From Thermoguttaceae bacterium (GTDB lineage: Bacteria > Planctomycetota > Planctomycetia > Pirellulales > Thermoguttaceae): DNA of 64,000 nucleotides. The notes below the pieces were generated by a model, which ran no database searches, was not told the DNA's origin, and worked only from the letters and a program-made list of their open reading frames with translations. The translations under genes were made by a program, and so were the position numbers. Positions 46,599 to 55,305 of this stretch are shown here, piece by piece. Each line of letters begins with the position of its first letter. Position 1 is the stretch's first letter. Location of the stretch: positions 124,001-188,000 of the forward strand of contig JAFQXE010000023.1 of the NCBI GenBank assembly GCA_017407125.1, given 5' to 3'.

Positions 46599-46707
46599 CT
46601 TTTAGCTTTTAGCTACTAGCCTCTAGCTTTTTGATTTTAGCTTCAGGCTTTAAAAGTTGACGCTAAGAACTACAAGCGCACAAGCTAATAGCTAGAGGCT
46701 AATAGCT
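46593..46707. repeat. Heptamer repeat element, TAGC family, copy 2
   Basis: The left arm units AATTAGC, TTTTAGC, TTTTAGC, TACTAGC, CTCTAGC start inside the last mnmG codons. The right arm (about 46679-46707) has ACAAGCT, AATAGCT, AGAGGCT, AATAGCT. The middle matches copies 1 and 3. Confidence 0.85.
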
Positions 46708-46751
46708 CCCTTAACTCAGTATCCCAAAAACCTCAAAGTTAATCATACTCC

Positions 46752-47774
46752 ATGACATCCAACGAGCTTCCCTATCGACCGACGCTGGCAGAGCGGATTC
46801 CCGGTCCGTTTCTAATTTTTCGGGCGTTTTTACTGGCGTTCTCGCCGTCGATTCTGGCGTTGTCCGCCGCGGCAACGCTGATTTGCTGCGGTCTGGGTCT
46901 GTGGTCGCCGGCGGTGCATTACACCGGGGCGAAGCCGATGTCGACCGTTACGGCGAAGTCCACCCTTCTGGACTCCCTGCAGCCGATAAACGAAGTTACG
47001 TCGTCCAAGGATTTATGGAGCGCCTGCGTTCTGCATTTCACCCCGTACTTTCACGCAGACGGCGCGGCGTTCTACTGGCAGATAGCCGGGTCGTTTCTCC
47101 TGTGGTCGTTTGTCAGTCTGGCGATCGCTCGAATCGCCGCCGTCAAGCTGACTGTGGGAGACGGAACGTCTATTAAACGCGCCGTGGGCTGGGCGCTGGA
47201 CAAGTACCCGTCCTGGCTGGGCGCGCTGATTATCGCCGCAGCCGCCGGATATTTCTTTTGGGGCGTAGCGTGGGTTGGAATGAGAATCCCGTATCTCAAT
47301 CAATGGCTCTTCCCCGTCTGGTACGTCTGCCTCGGATTGGGCGTTGTCGTTGGACTGGGCGTTTACATCGGGATTCACTTCCTCGCGCCGGCTCTGGTAA
47401 CGGAAAACTGCGACTGCTTCGATGCCGTAAGCCGTTCGTTCGCCTATGCGACGCAAAAGCCGATTCATTTAATCGGATACGTCCTGTTCACGTTGTTCGT
47501 CGGGAATTTCGGGATTATCCTGCTGACGATACTGCTGTCGTGTTTTAATCAAATGACGTATTACTGGATTATTGCCGCCGGGATGGAAATAACGACGTAT
47601 ATTGAATACGTCATGCATTTCGTCTGGCTGACGCAAATGTACGTCCTCAACGCGTTCTGGTTTACGTCTGCCACGGCGATTTACCTTCTGCTTCGATTCC
47701 GCGTCGATAAAGTTGAACTGGACGAAGTCTGGCTTCCAACCCCGTACGGGCTGCCTCGGCACAAACTGCAGTAA
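46752..47774 (+). CDS. Polytopic membrane protein of unknown function
   Basis: A 340-residue protein with about six to seven membrane spans: LILFRAF-like near residue 25-50, FVSLAIARIAAV, ALIIAAAAGYFFWGVAWVG, VVVGLGVYIGIHFLAP, IGYVLFTLFVGNFGIILLTI and a C-terminal span before FRVDKVELDEVW. A motif ENCDCFDAVSRSFAYATQKP follows one span and is reminiscent of a glycerophosphoryl diester or DUF4013-like membrane family, but no firm assignment is possible. It is transcribed downstream of mnmG after a repeat element. Confidence 0.7.
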   Translation: MTSNELPYRPTLAERIPGPFLIFRAFLLAFSPSILALSAAATLICCGLGLWSPAVHYTGAKPMSTVTAKSTLLDSLQPINEVTSSKDLWSACVLHFTPYFHADGAAFYWQIAGSFLLWSFVSLAIARIAAVKLTVGDGTSIKRAVGWALDKYPSWLGALIIAAAAGYFFWGVAWVGMRIPYLNQWLFPVWYVCLGLGVVVGLGVYIGIHFLAPALVTENCDCFDAVSRSFAYATQKPIHLIGYVLFTLFVGNFGIILLTILLSCFNQMTYYWIIAAGMEITTYIEYVMHFVWLTQMYVLNAFWFTSATAIYLLLRFRVDKVELDEVWLPTPYGLPRHKLQ

Positions 47775-47980
47775 CCGAGATATAACCGTTTGATGGTTAA
47801 ATAGTTACGTTTTATATATCAACTTGATTTACACCTTTTGACTTCCACTTTGATTTGCACCGATGAGACTTCACCTTGGATTTTATTACATCTTTTTTCT
47901 GGAAAGCAAGCGTTAAAGTTTTGCTATTTTCTCCGTTTTGATTAATATAGAAATATCCAGAAAAAGCGCGGGGTTTGCCG

Positions 47981-48009
47981 TTGACACGCCCTGAAAAAAA
48001 CGTTACTAT
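47981..48009 (+). promoter_or_regulatory. Near-consensus sigma-70 promoter implying a leaderless message
   Basis: TTGACA (47981-47986) and TACTAT (48004-48009) are separated by exactly 17 bp. The ATG at 48019 begins only 9 bp after the -10 box, so transcription would start within a few bases of the start codon. Confidence 0.6.
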
Positions 48010-48018
48010 CCCCCCATC

Positions 48019-48777
48019 ATGAGTAACCCGATATATTCCCAAAATGACGAACGCGAAACGCCGGAACGGATGTCGTTTGATTTCCTGTTCGACGGTTCTG
48101 GAAACGGTTTGCCGTGCTCAACCGCTCCGACGTCCGCGTCTGAAATTAAACTTAAAACGTCCTACGGCGTTTCCGTTTTTACGCCGATGGACTATTTGTG
48201 TACGTACGCTTACCCGCTATTGATCTGGCTTCATTCTCAAGAGGGTTCTGAGGACGACCTGCTCAAAAAAATGCCGAAAATCAGTTTGAAGAACTATATC
48301 GGCGTCGCTCCTCAGGGCTTTTCCAAAAAGAACGGCGCGTCCGCCTGGCCGTTGCTGTGCTTGTCGGATATTGAAAGCCGCGTTCTGGAATCGGTCGAAC
48401 GAGTTAAGAAGCAGTTCAACGTCAATTCGCGTCGAATCTTCCTGGCTGGCATGGACGCCGGCGGAACCGCAGCGATGGCTCTAGCGTTGGCTCGTCCAGA
48501 CGTCTTTGCCGGCGCGGCGGCGTTTAACGCGCCAGCTCCGCGGTCGCCGATGATGTTCCGTCAGTTCAAGCTCCAAAAGAAACAGTCCTACTTCGTCGGG
48601 TTCCCGGAAGATTCCCAGCTGTATTCTCCCGTTGCGCTCAAAGAGGATATTGACGCCTTTACCAACGCTGGACTCAATATTCAGTTCAAGGAATACAAGG
48701 GTCAGACGTTTGAAGATCAGATTTATCCCGATATCAACCGCTGGATCATGCGGAGCATCAGCAGCGCGGTGTTTTAA
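48019..48777 (+). CDS. Alpha/beta-hydrolase fold protein lacking the nucleophile serine
   Basis: A 252-residue protein resembling phospholipase/carboxylesterase-type hydrolases: YPLLIWLHSQEGSEDDLL, YIGVAPQG, then RRIFLAGMDAGGTAAMALAL where the nucleophile elbow GxSxG is expected. The serine is replaced by Asp146 (GMDAG). The region that should hold the catalytic His reads YKGQTFEDQIYPDINRWI, without the usual His. It is thus probably a non-catalytic or altered enzyme. There is no signal peptide. The start follows its promoter almost directly and has no Shine-Dalgarno. Confidence 0.75.
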   Translation: MSNPIYSQNDERETPERMSFDFLFDGSGNGLPCSTAPTSASEIKLKTSYGVSVFTPMDYLCTYAYPLLIWLHSQEGSEDDLLKKMPKISLKNYIGVAPQGFSKKNGASAWPLLCLSDIESRVLESVERVKKQFNVNSRRIFLAGMDAGGTAAMALALARPDVFAGAAAFNAPAPRSPMMFRQFKLQKKQSYFVGFPEDSQLYSPVALKEDIDAFTNAGLNIQFKEYKGQTFEDQIYPDINRWIMRSISSAVF

Positions 48778-48784
48778 TTAATGA

Positions 48785-48923
48785 AAGGCGGTAATGAAGT
48801 GAGCGTTAGCGAACGGAATTACGCATTCGCCGTTAGGCGAACAAAATGCCCGGTTCAACCTTTTTGGTTTGCCTTCGGCAAACTGCGTAATTCCGCTCCC
48901 GTTGGTCGCTCCATTACCGCCTT
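48785..48923. repeat. Branched inverted repeat of about 140 bp
   Basis: The outer arms are AAGGCGGTAATG (48785-48796) and CATTACCGCCTT (48912-48923). Next come GAGCG (48801-48805) with CGCTC (48907-48911), then CGGAATTACGCA (48814-48825) with TGCGTAATTCCG (48884-48895). Inside lie two small hairpins, TTCGCC-GTTA-GGCGAA and TTTGCC-TTC-GGCAAA. A partial relative lies at 41420-41456. Confidence 0.8.
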
Positions 48924-48950
48924 CCAATTTTGCCTACTGCCTTAACAACA

Positions 48951-49784
48951 ATGACTCGAATATATCCCTTTCTTTTCGTCGCCGCTCTGTCCGCGACCGT
49001 TTTGGCGCAGGACGACGACGGCTATCTGCTTCGTTACAAGTTCGAGAAAGACTCTCAGATTCGATGGAACGTCGTTCATCGCACTCACAACGAGACGACG
49101 ATGAAAGAAACGACGATTGTAACAGACACCTACAGCGAATCGGAAAAGGTCTGGACGGTTAAGCAAGTCAAGCCGGACGGGGGCGCGGTAATCGAGAACT
49201 CCGTTGCCTGGATGAACCTCTGGCAGAACGTTACCGGGCAGAACCGGGTCAGCTACGATAGCCGAACGGACAAGACGCCCTCTCATTGCTACGCAAACAT
49301 GCCGAAAATGCTCAACGTTCCTTTGGCGGACATTACTCTCGACGCCCGCGGAAACGTGGTTGAACGAAAGGACTTTTTCCCTCAGACGGAATTGCAGCTT
49401 CTTAATCCGGTTCAGCTTTTGGTCCCGTTCCCGGAACACAAGGTCTTGCCGGGCGACGTCTGGAAGGTCGATAAAATCGTTTACGTCCCCAAACCGGGGG
49501 GGACGGTTTTCAAAGTTCAAACGGTTCAGAAATACGTGCTGGAATCCGTTGAAGACGACCTGGCGACAATTACGTATTACACTCAGGTTTTAACGCCCAT
49601 TCACGACCCGAAGACGCTGGCTCAGCTGGTTCAGTGCCGCGCCAAAGGGAAAATGGTATTCAATATTAAAACCGGAAAGTCCGAAGAACACGTCTTGACG
49701 CTTGACCATACCGTCCCGCATTTCAGCGGGGACGCGTCGATTGTCAAGCACAAAAACCGTTCGACCGAAACGCTTTTGCCGTAA
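48951..49784 (+). CDS. Secreted protein of unknown function
   Basis: A protein of 277 residues with a clear signal peptide (MTRIYPFLFVAALSATVLAQ), followed by a beta-rich mature part. LRYKFEKDSQIRWNVVHRT near the start and LPGDVWKVDKI in the middle resemble the larger secreted protein at 36968-38425. The ATG at 48951 is chosen because it gives the signal peptide. It is followed after 15 bp by fliR, so cotranscription is likely, though the functional link is unclear. Confidence 0.7.
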   Translation: MTRIYPFLFVAALSATVLAQDDDGYLLRYKFEKDSQIRWNVVHRTHNETTMKETTIVTDTYSESEKVWTVKQVKPDGGAVIENSVAWMNLWQNVTGQNRVSYDSRTDKTPSHCYANMPKMLNVPLADITLDARGNVVERKDFFPQTELQLLNPVQLLVPFPEHKVLPGDVWKVDKIVYVPKPGGTVFKVQTVQKYVLESVEDDLATITYYTQVLTPIHDPKTLAQLVQCRAKGKMVFNIKTGKSEEHVLTLDHTVPHFSGDASIVKHKNRSTETLLP

Positions 49785-49799
49785 TCCCAACTCCGTTAC

Positions 49800-50537
49800 A
49801 TGGACAGCGTCTTTTATACCGCCGTTTTGATTATGCTCCGAGTCAGCGGGGTTGTCGCCGCCGTTCCCGGAGGACGTCGGGCGCCGTGGACGCTGCGAAT
49901 CGGCTTGGCGATTGCGCTGGCTTTAATTCTCATTCCCGGTCAGCTGGCGAACGCTGCGGCGGTTCCGCAAACGTGGCTGACGATTCTGCTTGCCGCCCTT
50001 GGAGAGTTCCTGCTGGGATTGTCGCTGGGGCTGGGCGTGGCAATTGTCTTTTCCGCCTTGACGCTGGCGGGGAAGCTGATTTCTTACGTCTCAGGACTGG
50101 GCGCGAATGAAATCTTTGACCCCTTAACCGGGGAAGCCAACAGCCCAATCGGCAAATTTCTTTTCCTGCTCGGCGCCGCTGCGTTTTTAGCTGTCAACGG
50201 ACATCACAAAGTAATCGAAGCGCTCATGCACACGTACGCGACGTTCCCGCCGGGAGAAGTTACCTTGCAGTCGCTGTCTGAAAGCTACGTTTTGCTCACG
50301 ACGCTGACGGCGGAATCGTTCTCCTTCGGCTTGCAAATCTCGATGGGCGTTATCACCGCGCTATTGCTGGTCCTGATAGGCTTTGCCGTCATCTCGCGCG
50401 TTGCGCCGATGATCAACCTCATGTCCGTCGGCTGGTCTGTCAACATGCTTTTGACGCTGGGCGTTGTACTGGTATCGCTGGGAACAATTATCACCGTCTT
50501 CAGCCAATTCGCCGCGGATAAACTAGGCGCGTTTTAG
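49800..50537 (+). CDS. fliR: Flagellar/type III export apparatus protein FliR
   Basis: A 245-residue, six-span membrane protein of the FliR/SctT family, part of the export gate in the flagellar basal body. The N-terminal PGGRRAPWTLRIGLAIALAL and the GEFLLGLSLGLGVAIVFSAL segment, with AGKLISYVSGLG and later PMINLMSVGWSV, are typical. It starts 15 bp after a secreted-protein gene. No other flagellar gene lies in the window, so flagellar genes are dispersed in this genome. Confidence 0.88.
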   Translation: MDSVFYTAVLIMLRVSGVVAAVPGGRRAPWTLRIGLAIALALILIPGQLANAAAVPQTWLTILLAALGEFLLGLSLGLGVAIVFSALTLAGKLISYVSGLGANEIFDPLTGEANSPIGKFLFLLGAAAFLAVNGHHKVIEALMHTYATFPPGEVTLQSLSESYVLLTTLTAESFSFGLQISMGVITALLLVLIGFAVISRVAPMINLMSVGWSVNMLLTLGVVLVSLGTIITVFSQFAADKLGAF

Positions 50538-50562
50538 CTGCAAGACGGCGATTATCTTGAAT

Positions 50563-51075
50563 CTATGCGTAGACAACAGTTTTGTCGATTGCAGCGCGAT
50601 TGTGCATTGCAGTCGGGGCTGCGTCTGGGGCAGGGTATCCCATCGGAAGCAGTGCGACCGGGACGACGTTGTCCGGCAGAGCGAATTCCGCTTTGACCTT
50701 TGCCGGGTCGAAGTACGCTACCCACGTTGTTCCGAGTCCCTGTTCCGCCGCCTCGAGCATGTAATGCGTGCAGACGATTGTCGCATCGATCTCTCCGATG
50801 TTCTTGCCGTCAAACGGACGCGTCCAGCTGGAAGCGGTGTCTGTGCAAACCAGCAGCACGACCGGGGCGTTGAAATGGCACGTTGTGCAGCGGCGAATCT
50901 TCGCCAGCCCTTCTTCTGACTGAATAACCCAGACGCGCTGCGGCTGTTTGTTGCAGCCAGTCGGGGCGAGGTTGCCGGCTTCCAGAACCGCGTCCAGAGC
51001 GGCTTTTTCTACGGGCTTATTCTGAAACGAACGAACGGAATAGCGATTTTTCGCTAAAGTCAAAAAGTCTTGCAT
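50563..51075 (-). CDS. Nitroreductase-family flavoprotein
   Basis: A 170-residue FMN-dependent oxidoreductase. The N-terminal NRYSVRSFQNKPVEK with the Arg-rich FMN-binding site, LEAGNLAPTGCNKQPQRVWV, and the later LEAAEQGLGTTWVAYF and LLPMGYPA fit the compact nitroreductase class. The ATG at 51075 has AAAGGAG eight nt upstream, one of the best ribosome-binding sites in the window. The reaction is probably NAD(P)H-dependent reduction of quinones or nitro compounds, with the true substrate unknown. It converges on fliR. Confidence 0.9.
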   Translation of the reverse strand: MQDFLTLAKNRYSVRSFQNKPVEKAALDAVLEAGNLAPTGCNKQPQRVWVIQSEEGLAKIRRCTTCHFNAPVVLLVCTDTASSWTRPFDGKNIGEIDATIVCTHYMLEAAEQGLGTTWVAYFDPAKVKAEFALPDNVVPVALLPMGYPAPDAAPTAMHNRAAIDKTVVYA

Positions 51076-51126
51076 GAATGAAACTCCTTTGAGGTTACAG
51101 GATTATGTGATTTGCGGCTAATATGA

Positions 51127-52248
51127 CTATGGTTTAACCCCGGGGATTCCGCAGGCGCGTCCGAGCAGGTTTGCCAGCGCGGCGAAATCGAGGTTGTAGT
51201 ATTTTATGAGCGTCTGTTCAACGTCTGCGCCGTCTTTGACGTCGTCAATCAGGTTGACAAACGCGCCCGGGTTTCGTTTCAATAGCAGGTTGACGGTCAT
51301 GGCGGCGGCGCCGTACTGCCAGGGGTCTAAATGATCTGTTGCCTGAAACATCCCGCCCAGCGAGTGCGTTTTCTGCATGGCGGCAACCGCCTGCTTCTGC
51401 TTGGCGGGGCAGGTCGTCGCCTGCGGAACGAGGGTTCGGGCTGTCCAGTCGGAAACGCCCTCGTTGAGCCACAGCGGCAGCGGATAAGCCACGCGGCGCA
51501 TGAACGAAAATCCGTGCGTAGTTTCGTGAACCAGACTGCTGTACATATTGAATTTGTCTTTGTTGAACTTACAGGTAATTGTTACTGTACCGTCAAGCAT
51601 TTGGTGACACAGCCCTTTGGTTCCAGACGAAACCTTTTGATTGAAAAAGCGCGTTTCAAACTGGTTGTAGTCCGACTCGTCCATAAAAACAACGACGACG
51701 CATTTCGCCTGCCAGATGTTCTTTCGGACGGGTTTGCTCTTTGACGCGTTTCTTTTTTCAACGGCAGGCGCGCCCTCCTGTTCCTGCTGCGGGTCAACAA
51801 AAGGAACGTTGAACTTATCGCATAGAACGCCGTACATTCTGTCTAAAAGAGCCTGAATTTCCCGATACATTTGCGGAGGAACGTCGGACGCGAAAAGGAA
51901 ATACCGCGTTTCAGAACAGCGCAGTTTTGGGAACGCCGCCTGGTAGCGCTTGACGGTCGCTTTTTGCTCGTAAAGCCGCTGGTTCCATTCCTTTGACGTC
52001 ATGGGCGTCCACGGAAGACGACCGGTAATCTCTTTGACTTTGTTCGCAACGGCAAGACGTTCCTGATAGGGGATTGTTACATCCTCAATCTGCTGTCGCA
52101 TTTCGGTCAGGTCGGCGGCGTTTTGAGGCTCTTCAAATTGAGACGCTTCAAATCCGCCGAACTGAGCGAACGCCGGGCAGACAAGCGCGGTCAACAGCAA
52201 GACGGCGATAAAAACGGCGATTTCGATTCGGACTTTAAATCGTTTCAT
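51127..52248 (-). CDS. Secreted zinc metallopeptidase (gluzincin-like)
   Basis: A 373-residue protein with a signal peptide (AVFIAVLLLTALVCPAFAQ). The zinc site is HETTH (241-245), with Glu242 as the catalytic base and a likely third ligand Glu263 in LWLNEGVSDW, 18 residues downstream, the spacing of gluzincins. The N-terminal 130 residues are helical and of unknown role. It resembles the DUF1570/peptidase MA-like group common in planctomycetes. Its substrate is not known. Confidence 0.82.
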   Translation of the reverse strand: MKRFKVRIEIAVFIAVLLLTALVCPAFAQFGGFEASQFEEPQNAADLTEMRQQIEDVTIPYQERLAVANKVKEITGRLPWTPMTSKEWNQRLYEQKATVKRYQAAFPKLRCSETRYFLFASDVPPQMYREIQALLDRMYGVLCDKFNVPFVDPQQEQEGAPAVEKRNASKSKPVRKNIWQAKCVVVVFMDESDYNQFETRFFNQKVSSGTKGLCHQMLDGTVTITCKFNKDKFNMYSSLVHETTHGFSFMRRVAYPLPLWLNEGVSDWTARTLVPQATTCPAKQKQAVAAMQKTHSLGGMFQATDHLDPWQYGAAAMTVNLLLKRNPGAFVNLIDDVKDGADVEQTLIKYYNLDFAALANLLGRACGIPGVKP

Positions 52249-52297
52249 ATCTAAAATATACCAGAAGTAAAACCGATTTGCAATCGGGGGCGAGAAT

Positions 52298-52340
52298 AAA
52301 AAAACGGTTTGAGGAAATGAAGGAGTTGTTCCTCAAACCG
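52298..52340 (-). terminator. Terminator of the multiheme lipoprotein gene
   Basis: CGGTTTGAGGAA (52305-52316) pairs perfectly with TTCCTCAAACCG (52329-52340). Read on the minus strand, the hairpin is followed by a run of seven Ts. Confidence 0.88.
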
Positions 52341-52401
52341 CCAAACGAATTCCGTTCGTTTATGTACGATTACTCTGGTTTGGCTTTACGCCAGGAGAGA
52401 A

Positions 52402-55305
52402 TCATTGATCGTCTTCCGGATCGTGGTGCTTAACCAGTTCCCAATATTTATCCGGGTCGAAATTGGGGCTGTTGTCCAGGTCGTGGCAGTCGCCGCACAT
52501 CTTTTCCTTGGCGTATTTCAAGTCAATGTGCATTTTTTCCCGCTGGGCTTTCTGATTATCAACGTTGCTGGAAGATTCCGCCGCGATGTGGGCTTCGCCC
52601 GGTCCGTGGCAGGCTTCGCAGGAAACGTTTTTCAGGTGGTCGTCTTCGCCCGGCTTGATATATCCTTTTTGATACGGGAAGTAAAGATGACGATGCCATC
52701 CAACAACGTGACAGCAAACGCATTCCGGGTCGTAGTCGCGCGCCGGTTTGGCTTCTTCAAGCGACTTGAACGCATGAGCGTGCTTGGACTTCTTCCAGAC
52801 GTCGTACTGATATTCGTGACAGGTCTGGCACTTCTTCGGTCCGACGTTGGCGCCGCGAGTCTGGTCGGTTTGCGGCACAGGACGAATTCCCAGCCCATCC
52901 AGCCACAAGTCTTTGAGCTGATCCTGATAGGACTGCATCATTTGTCGGACGGCTTCCGATTGTTCAAATCGGGAATCGTGCGGAACGCGCTGGTATTTCA
53001 AAACGCCTTTTTCAAAGAATCCCAAAACAATGGAGCACATGCCCTTTTGTCCAACGGTAATGATATACTGTCCGCTGGGCAGAATAACGGGCTTGGCTGG
53101 AGGTTCAGGATTTCCGCCGGCAGTTACGATAACCTGGAAGTCCGGGTAATCTCTGGCGATTATTTGCGCTTCTTCAACCGTACCATGCGACAGCAAAATG
53201 CGAATGTCGCTTTTCTCTTTAAGAATCGGCATAACTTTATTGAGCGATTCTTTGGTTGGAGAAAGGAGAATTCCGTCATTTTGGCTGAAGTTCTGGGCGG
53301 ACTTGCACAGAACGGACGTAATTCCGAATTTCAATCCATTGGCTTGTAGGATTTTATACGTTGGCGGCATTCCCGCGTTGCGTTCAAAGACGCTCACGTT
53401 GGCGGAAACGAACATTCCGGGCGTTCCATCAGCGTTGACGATTTCTGATAAAATGTCAGCTGCCGGGAACCCGAGTTCCGCTTTACCCAACGCGATGGCG
53501 TTGTATCCCATCGCTCTCAAAGCAGACGCCGTTGTATGGAATTTCAGTTCCGCCTGTTTCCCGAAACTGTTGCACATTCCGCCGACGTCCAGAGCAATTA
53601 CAGGCCAGCCTTTGTCTCGAAGCCCTTTAATAAAGGTGTATCGACGTGACAAACCGCCTTTCATTCTGTCCAGACCGGCGCAGCCGCACGGTTCCAAATA
53701 ACCGTTTTGCTGACCGGTAATAACCAGCGCCACTCTCGGAACGCCCCAGCCAACAAAAATCGGACCGTTTTCTTTAATCGGATCAAAAGGCGGTTTGACG
53801 ATTTCATTTGGCTGATTTGCATCCGTTTGAGGCGCGGTAGCGGCGGTATTATCCGATTGACCGTTTTGCTTTTGAGGAATATCTTCCAGCAGCGGATTAT
53901 TGGACTGTGACGCTGGAATGTCAGACGCAGCGTTTGAAGGGAGCGTTCCCGGCTCGGAGGCGTCCGCCGCGTTTTTCTTTGGCGGCGGAGGAATTACGCG
54001 TGATTCCGTTGCATCGTTATTTTCTTCCAAATTTAAATCGAGGGAATCGTCCAGCTTTTGCATCTCGGATTGAACAAGTTTTGCAGCATCCTCTTTGAGG
54101 GAATCCAGTTCAGTTGTCGATTTGTTCTTTGATTCCCATTTTGGTTCTGCCGCCGCATCGGATTTAGCAGCGTTTGTTGAATTGTTCGCGGGAGTTGCGT
54201 CTGGTTTTTGCGTTGTTTCGGGCTTAACCGCTTGAACTGACGGCGTTTCAGGAACTGCCGGGGCGATTTGCGCGGGCTCCGCTTGAGCTGCTTTAACCTG
54301 AGATGGTTTTGGACCGATGGAATCCGGCTGAACGTCTGCCGCCTTTTCTGGTTGAGTCTGCGGCTCCGCTTTTTGAGTCCCAGCTGCGGAATCCGGAAGT
54401 TCCGCTAATCCCATGTCTTCTGTCTGGAGAATTTCAGGAACAGCAGGAGTTTCAGGAGCGACTTCCGGCGTTTCCGGCGCCGTTGGGGCTTGCAATTCTG
54501 GTACTTTCGGCGTGTCAACTTCCGGCGCAGCCGGCGTCGTCAGTTCCGGTACTTCAGGAGCGGCTTCCGGAGTGTCAACTTCCGGCGTTGCCGGCGTCGT
54601 CAATTCCGGTACTTCTGGAGCGACTTCCGGCGTGTCAACTTCCGGCGCAGCCGGCGGAGTCAATTCCGGTACTTCTGGAGCGGCTTCCGGCGTGTCAGCT
54701 TCCGGCGCAGCCGGTGGAGTCAGTTCCGGAACTTCTGGAGCGGCTTCCGGCGTGTCAACTTCCGGCGCAGCCGGCGGAGTCAATTCCGGTACTTCTGGAG
54801 CGGCTTCCGGCGTGTCAACTTCCGGCGCAGCCGGCGGAGTCAGTTCCGGAACTTCTGGAGCGGCTTCCGGCGTGTCAACTTCCGGCGCAGCCGGCGCAGT
54901 CAATTCCGGAACTTCTGGAGCGGCTTCCGGCGTGTCAACTTCCGGGGTTGCCGGCGGAGTCAATTCCGGAACTTCTGGAGCGATTTCCGGTTCTGCGTCC
55001 GGCAGTTCCGGGGCTTCAAGTTCCGGCATTTCCGGAATTTCTGGAGCGATTGACGTCTGTTCTGATTCTTTGATTTGAGCTTTTAACTCTGGAACAGGCA
55101 GATTGTCATTCGACTTCGCATCGTTGCTATTAGCCGTATTATCAGGAACTGCGTTTGCAGCGTCGGACGAAGCTGAATTGTTTTCATTGGCAGTTTCAGC
55201 AGTCTGTTCTGTTGATGTATTGTTCGATTCTTTGCATCCGGACAGGATGACCATAAGAATCGAGAGACTCATTACAGCTACACAAAAAAACGTGAAATGT
55301 TTCAT
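52402..55305 (-). CDS. Multiheme c-type cytochrome lipoprotein with long Pro/Glu repeat spacer and 5'-nucleotidase-like region
   Basis: About 967 residues. The ATG at 55305 gives a lipoprotein signal with lipobox LSGC. A long spacer follows: some ten 20-residue units of the form APEVPELTPPAAPEVDTPEA, then a Pro/Gln-rich stretch. The next part (from VALVITGQQNGYLEPCGCAG) resembles metallophosphatase/5'-nucleotidase proteins. The last 130 residues carry four CxxCH haem sites: CQTCH, CVCCH, CEACH and CGDCH, with a GPGEAH motif as in cytochrome c554. The protein would be anchored by lipid and carry haems across the periplasm. It is transcribed after a DUF1573 gene. Such architectures occur in planctomycetes. 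Confidence 0.88.
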   Translation of the reverse strand: MKHFTFFCVAVMSLSILMVILSGCKESNNTSTEQTAETANENNSASSDAANAVPDNTANSNDAKSNDNLPVPELKAQIKESEQTSIAPEIPEMPELEAPELPDAEPEIAPEVPELTPPATPEVDTPEAAPEVPELTAPAAPEVDTPEAAPEVPELTPPAAPEVDTPEAAPEVPELTPPAAPEVDTPEAAPEVPELTPPAAPEADTPEAAPEVPELTPPAAPEVDTPEVAPEVPELTTPATPEVDTPEAAPEVPELTTPAAPEVDTPKVPELQAPTAPETPEVAPETPAVPEILQTEDMGLAELPDSAAGTQKAEPQTQPEKAADVQPDSIGPKPSQVKAAQAEPAQIAPAVPETPSVQAVKPETTQKPDATPANNSTNAAKSDAAAEPKWESKNKSTTELDSLKEDAAKLVQSEMQKLDDSLDLNLEENNDATESRVIPPPPKKNAADASEPGTLPSNAASDIPASQSNNPLLEDIPQKQNGQSDNTAATAPQTDANQPNEIVKPPFDPIKENGPIFVGWGVPRVALVITGQQNGYLEPCGCAGLDRMKGGLSRRYTFIKGLRDKGWPVIALDVGGMCNSFGKQAELKFHTTASALRAMGYNAIALGKAELGFPAADILSEIVNADGTPGMFVSANVSVFERNAGMPPTYKILQANGLKFGITSVLCKSAQNFSQNDGILLSPTKESLNKVMPILKEKSDIRILLSHGTVEEAQIIARDYPDFQVIVTAGGNPEPPAKPVILPSGQYIITVGQKGMCSIVLGFFEKGVLKYQRVPHDSRFEQSEAVRQMMQSYQDQLKDLWLDGLGIRPVPQTDQTRGANVGPKKCQTCHEYQYDVWKKSKHAHAFKSLEEAKPARDYDPECVCCHVVGWHRHLYFPYQKGYIKPGEDDHLKNVSCEACHGPGEAHIAAESSSNVDNQKAQREKMHIDLKYAKEKMCGDCHDLDNSPNFDPDKYWELVKHHDPEDDQ
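54481..55000. repeat. Tandem 60-bp coding repeat inside the lipoprotein gene
   Basis: About eight near-identical 60-bp units (20 codons each) encode the Pro/Glu spacer. Several pairs, such as 54661 and 54781, differ by only a few bases, so copy number has probably changed recently. Confidence 0.9.

Noticed and set aside
47812..48042. 76-codon minus-strand frame with protein-like composition
   Set aside because: It overlaps the promoter and start of the hydrolase-fold gene and no family is recognised. A decayed gene fragment is possible but not supported.
52405..53349. 314-codon plus-strand frame
   Set aside because: Antisense to the CxxCH and 5'-nucleotidase-like part of the lipoprotein gene, with no recognisable motifs.
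54303..55078. Long plus-strand frames with collagen-like GAASGVSTSGAAGG repeats
   Set aside because: They are the antisense of the 60-bp coding repeats of the multiheme lipoprotein. The minus strand has the signal peptide, CxxCH motifs and terminator.
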